Below, one piece after another: positions 61,434 through 64,000 of a stretch of 64,000 nucleotides of DNA. This DNA comes from JASGDN01 sp049841275. GTDB lineage: Bacteria > Chloroflexota > Chloroflexia > Thermomicrobiales > UBA6265. The notes below the pieces were generated by a model, which did no database searches, was not told where the DNA came from, and saw only the letters and a list, made by a program, of their open reading frames with translations. The position numbers and the translations under genes were made by a program. The DNA lies in contig JASGDN010000052.1 in the NCBI GenBank assembly GCA_049841275.1, forward strand, positions 1 through 64,000, written 5' to 3'. Numbering within the stretch: the stretch's first letter is position 1; each line of letters opens with the position of its first letter.

Positions 61434-63077
61434 ATGCCCTTCTTCGGACTCCGGGCAACGGCAGGCAACGCAGTGCGCCGTTTCGGCATCGCGTTCCTCC
61501 TGCTCTCCACCCTCATCACCCAGAATGCCGGACTCCAGACGGCGTTCGCCCAGGACGCCCCCGAGCTTCCGCCCGCCTACCCGGAACCGGCCGAGAAGCC
61601 GGAACTTCGCCCAACCAAATGCCTGTACGCCAGGGACGAGATCCCCGACAGCATGAAGGACATAGACATCACCTGCGGCTACGTCACCGTCCCCCAGGAT
61701 CACAACGATCCGCATGACAAGGACACTATCGACCTCTACGTCGTCATCGTTCCCGCCACGGACAAGCACCCGTCGGAGACGCCCCTCTTCGTGCTCGCGG
61801 GCGGTCCCGGCCAAGCCGCGACCGACGGGCTGTGGGCCTACGACAGCGACTACGGCGACGAGATCTTCCCCTCGTTCAGCGATTTCCTCATCGACCGCGA
61901 TGTCGTCCTCTTCGACCAGCGCGGCACCGGCAAGACCCTCCCCAAGGTCGTCTGCCCGGCCGACCGGGAACCGGAAGGCGACGAGCCGTCCGCCGCCGAC
62001 GAAGCCAGCGCCTATGACAATCCCTACCTCGATTGCGCCGACCAGCTCGCCGAGGAGGGCATCGACCTCGACACCTACGACAACCACCAGAGCGCCGCCG
62101 ACATCGATGCCGTCCGCCAGGCCCTCGGCGCCGACCGCATCGACATCCTCGGCACCTCCTATGGCACCTGGCTCGCCCTCGAATCCATGCGCTACTACCC
62201 GGAGACCATCCGCAGCGTCGTGCTCAACTCGCCCGCGCCTCCGGAAACCCAGCTCTACGACAGCGCGGCAATCGGTCACCAGAACGCGCTGGATCGCGTC
62301 TTCGACGCCTGCGCCGACGATCCCGATTGCGACGACGCCTATCCCGACCTCGCCGACACCTACACGAAGGTCGTCGCCGACCTCAACGCCGAGCCCATGC
62401 TCGTCACCTATGAGGACCCGGACACCGGCGAAGAGCGAACGGAATACGCCAATGGGGATGTCTTCGCCAGCCTGGTCTACGAACTCATCTTCTTCAGCAT
62501 CTACATCCCCTACGCCCCGCCCCTCATCACCTCGGTGGCCGCCGGGGAGAGCGAGCTCTTCGGCGCCCTCGTCCCGCTGCTGCTCACCTCCTCCGATGGC
62601 ATGAGCGTGCCCCTGCACTACGCCGTGATGTGCCAGGACGAGATCCCGTATATCGACCGGGACGAGGTGTTGGAGAACATCGAGGAGGCCGGCGTCAGCC
62701 AGGCCGTGATGGATGACGAGATGGCCGCGATGGACTCCTACACCGAGATCTGCGACGCCTGGGACCTCGAGCCGTCCGGAGAGATCGCCAACGAGCCAGT
62801 CGTCAGCGACATCCCGACCCTCATCATCACGGGCCGTTTCGACCCGATCACGCCGACCTTCGATGGCGAGCTGCTGCTGGATGACCTCTCGAACGCCGTC
62901 CTCGTGGAAAGCCCGGTCGCCTCGCACAGCCCCCTGCAGATGAGCGGCCAGTGCGGCGTCGATATCGCCACCGCATTCCTGGAGCACCCGCGCAAGGAAC
63001 TCGATACGTCCTGCATGGACGATCTCACCCTCGACATGTCGCCCGATCCCGACGAGACAACCGCCGGCAGCAAGTAA
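61434..63077 (+). CDS. secreted alpha/beta hydrolase (S33 / tripeptidyl aminopeptidase-like)
   Basis: A 547-aa exported hydrolase. A Sec-type signal with FGIAFLLLSTLITQNAG ends around residue 38 (AFAQDAP). The oxyanion region is FVLAGGPGQAA; the nucleophile serine is in GTSYGTWLA; the acid is in GRFDPITP; the histidine is in SHSPLQ. The segment FDQRGTGKT is typical of the family, which removes tripeptides or proline-linked residues. The start ATG 61434 has AAAGGAT upstream. A very strong palindrome follows the stop. Confidence 0.85.
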   Translation: MPFFGLRATAGNAVRRFGIAFLLLSTLITQNAGLQTAFAQDAPELPPAYPEPAEKPELRPTKCLYARDEIPDSMKDIDITCGYVTVPQDHNDPHDKDTIDLYVVIVPATDKHPSETPLFVLAGGPGQAATDGLWAYDSDYGDEIFPSFSDFLIDRDVVLFDQRGTGKTLPKVVCPADREPEGDEPSAADEASAYDNPYLDCADQLAEEGIDLDTYDNHQSAADIDAVRQALGADRIDILGTSYGTWLALESMRYYPETIRSVVLNSPAPPETQLYDSAAIGHQNALDRVFDACADDPDCDDAYPDLADTYTKVVADLNAEPMLVTYEDPDTGEERTEYANGDVFASLVYELIFFSIYIPYAPPLITSVAAGESELFGALVPLLLTSSDGMSVPLHYAVMCQDEIPYIDRDEVLENIEEAGVSQAVMDDEMAAMDSYTEICDAWDLEPSGEIANEPVVSDIPTLIITGRFDPITPTFDGELLLDDLSNAVLVESPVASHSPLQMSGQCGVDIATAFLEHPRKELDTSCMDDLTLDMSPDPDETTAGSK

Positions 63078-63099
63078 ACGCACCGCAGGCGTCGAACGC

Positions 63100-63144
63100 A
63101 CATGGACCGGGGAATGAGCGACATGCTCATTCCCCGGTCCATGT
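63100..63144. terminator. perfect 20-bp stem between convergent genes
   Basis: Two 20-base arms (63100-63119 and 63125-63144, arms starting ACATGGACCGGGG) pair without mismatch around the 5-base loop GACAT. It lies 22 bp after the hydrolase stop and 6 bp before the TetR gene stop. Confidence 0.7.
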
Positions 63145-63150
63145 GCCCGC

Positions 63151-63810
63151 CTACGACGCGGACTCCGCCTGGTCCACCGCCCCCACCCCATGCAGGAACA
63201 CGTCGACGGATTCCGCGATCGCCTGATCCGCGTTCCATCCTGATGGCGCGCCGATCAATCGCCAGTGACTGCACTCGTCCACACACGACATGACGATCCG
63301 CATGAAGACTCTCGCCGCCACCTCCGGGCTCACCCGCGTCAGGTCTCCCGCATCCTGCGCTTCCTGGAAGACCGGCAGGAAGAGGTCGGAAAGCTCGTGC
63401 GATCCAATCAGTCCTTCCACCAGCGCCAGCTGGTCGCCCGGTTTCAGCACCAGCTTGAGGTCCGTCAGCCAGGTCGACAGGTCGTCGCTCGTGGTGCTCA
63501 CCACCACCCGCAATGCATTGCCAAGCCGGGCCTCCAGCGTCCCGTCCGCGCAGAACGCCACCCGCACCGCATCGCGGAGGGACCGCAGCACCTCCCGAGA
63601 AACGGCCAGAAACAGGGCCTCCTTGCTCGGGAAGTAGTAGTACGGCGCGCCCTTGGTCATTCCCGCTTCCCGGGCGATGGCCTGCATCGAGACGTTGGCG
63701 TATCCCTGCTCCAGGAACAATCTCCGCGCCGCCGCCAACAGCAGGTCGGCGCCGCCCGCCGCCTGCATCGGGGCCTCCAAGTCATCCATCGCTCGCCCTG
63801 CCGCATCCAT
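63151..63810 (-). CDS. TetR-family transcriptional regulator
   Basis: A 219-aa regulator with an N-terminal helix-turn-helix (AARRLFLEQGYANVSMQAIA then GMTKGAPYYYFPSKEALF). The C-terminal ligand-binding domain has no recognisable specificity. I used ATG 63810 (AGAGGTGAT 5 nt upstream); ATG 63837 is a longer alternative. Its target is unknown; the upstream palindrome at 63974-63984 may be its operator. Confidence 0.85.
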   Translation of the reverse strand: MDAAGRAMDDLEAPMQAAGGADLLLAAARRLFLEQGYANVSMQAIAREAGMTKGAPYYYFPSKEALFLAVSREVLRSLRDAVRVAFCADGTLEARLGNALRVVVSTTSDDLSTWLTDLKLVLKPGDQLALVEGLIGSHELSDLFLPVFQEAQDAGDLTRVSPEVAARVFMRIVMSCVDECSHWRLIGAPSGWNADQAIAESVDVFLHGVGAVDQAESAS

Positions 63811-63973
63811 CGCAATCACCTCTTCTTCCCGAGCCATGCGATCGCGCTCCGAACACCACCACCGAAACGCCGATCGCAACCGGATCCCCTATTCACGACA
63901 CATTCAACCATGAACCAGACTCGGCCTTCCTTCAGCAATTCCCAGTGCATCGCTGTCGCTCACCGCTTGCGAA

Positions 63974-63984
63974 TCACTGAGTGA
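63974..63984. promoter_or_regulatory. palindrome upstream of the TetR gene
   Basis: TCACT-G-AGTGA, an 11-bp palindrome about 170 bp upstream of the TetR start. TetR-family operators are often 10-16 bp palindromes in this position. The window ends 16 bp later, so its full context is not visible. Confidence 0.25.
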
Positions 63985-64000
63985 CCGTTTAGTATGTACC

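Noticed and set aside
61365..63191. 608-aa minus-strand open frame opposite the alpha/beta hydrolase
   Set aside because: Low-complexity Gly/Val/Asp translation with no domain; the plus strand has a signal peptide and a full catalytic triad.
1..64000. CRISPR arrays, tRNA or rRNA genes, IS elements, integrase
   Set aside because: I saw no regularly spaced direct repeats, no tRNA-like cloverleaf with conserved bases, no rRNA segments, and no transposase or recombinase motifs. The 10454-10561 cloverleaf lacks tRNA consensus positions.

Overview
The window is 64 kb of GC-rich bacterial chromosome. Twin-arginine secretion signals followed by Asp-Ala-Thr-Pro / Ala-Ser-Pro-rich linkers, Chloroflexota-style sensory and ABC genes, and F420/LLM-type oxidoreductases suggest a member of the Thermomicrobia/Thermomicrobiales (Chloroflexota). 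This placement is an inference from sequence style; no rRNA or tRNA gene was found to confirm it.

Layout. 0-5 kb: a small membrane protein, a 0.7 kb regulatory region and a two-gene ABC exporter whose sequence signatures indicate an asymmetric heterodimer. 5-17.6 kb: metabolic and transport genes. These are a YqhA-type membrane protein, an MDR dehydrogenase coupled to a Gfo/Idh/MocA oxidoreductase, three tandem 476-aa M20 amidohydrolases separated by palindromic elements, an O-methyltransferase, and a polar amino-acid-type ABC importer. 17.7-28.6 kb: five genes on the + strand. Three are TerB_N/TerB/TerB_C paralogues, followed by a BrxD-like (DUF2791) P-loop ATPase and an Lhr-like superfamily II helicase. 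The ATPase-helicase-TerB content matches the Shango anti-phage system, but with the TerB component triplicated and progressively degenerate, and with a LexA-type palindrome before the ATPase gene. 28.8-38 kb: a LuxR/NB-ARC/TPR regulator, an aminoglycoside-phosphotransferase-fold kinase with no normal start codon, a two-component system, a Gfo/Idh oxidoreductase, a MarR regulator and a catalase. 38-43 kb: a single 1619-aa DUF4011/helicase/Vsr-like nuclease gene of visibly lower GC (an Hhe-type defence candidate) with the 3' stub of another gene just upstream of it.

43-50.7 kb: ordinary genes (nitroreductase-family protein, S41 protease, ABC-2 transporter, LLM oxidoreductase, diguanylate cyclase) plus two adjacent decayed genes. 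50.8-60.3 kb: a phage-derived cluster on the minus strand, with scaffold-like protein, major capsid, portal, connector, MuF-like protein, tail/structural protein, amidase endolysin and holin. It has no terminase, protease, tape measure or integrase. The tail and endolysin genes are frameshifted, and host-like genes (a DUF2231-Rieske protein, a YjbR protein, a nucleotidyltransferase-like protein and a zinc-ribbon protein) are interleaved. It reads as a decaying or domesticated prophage or gene-transfer-agent-like remnant. 60.4-64 kb: a META-domain secreted protein, a secreted alpha/beta hydrolase and a TetR regulator.

Gene ends are often marked by long perfect palindromes that can serve as bidirectional terminators. 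A GAAC-N4-GTTC motif (Gram-positive-type LexA box) recurs at four intergenic sites. One precedes the defence ATPase-helicase pair and one precedes the phage cluster, suggesting (not proving) DNA-damage control of both.
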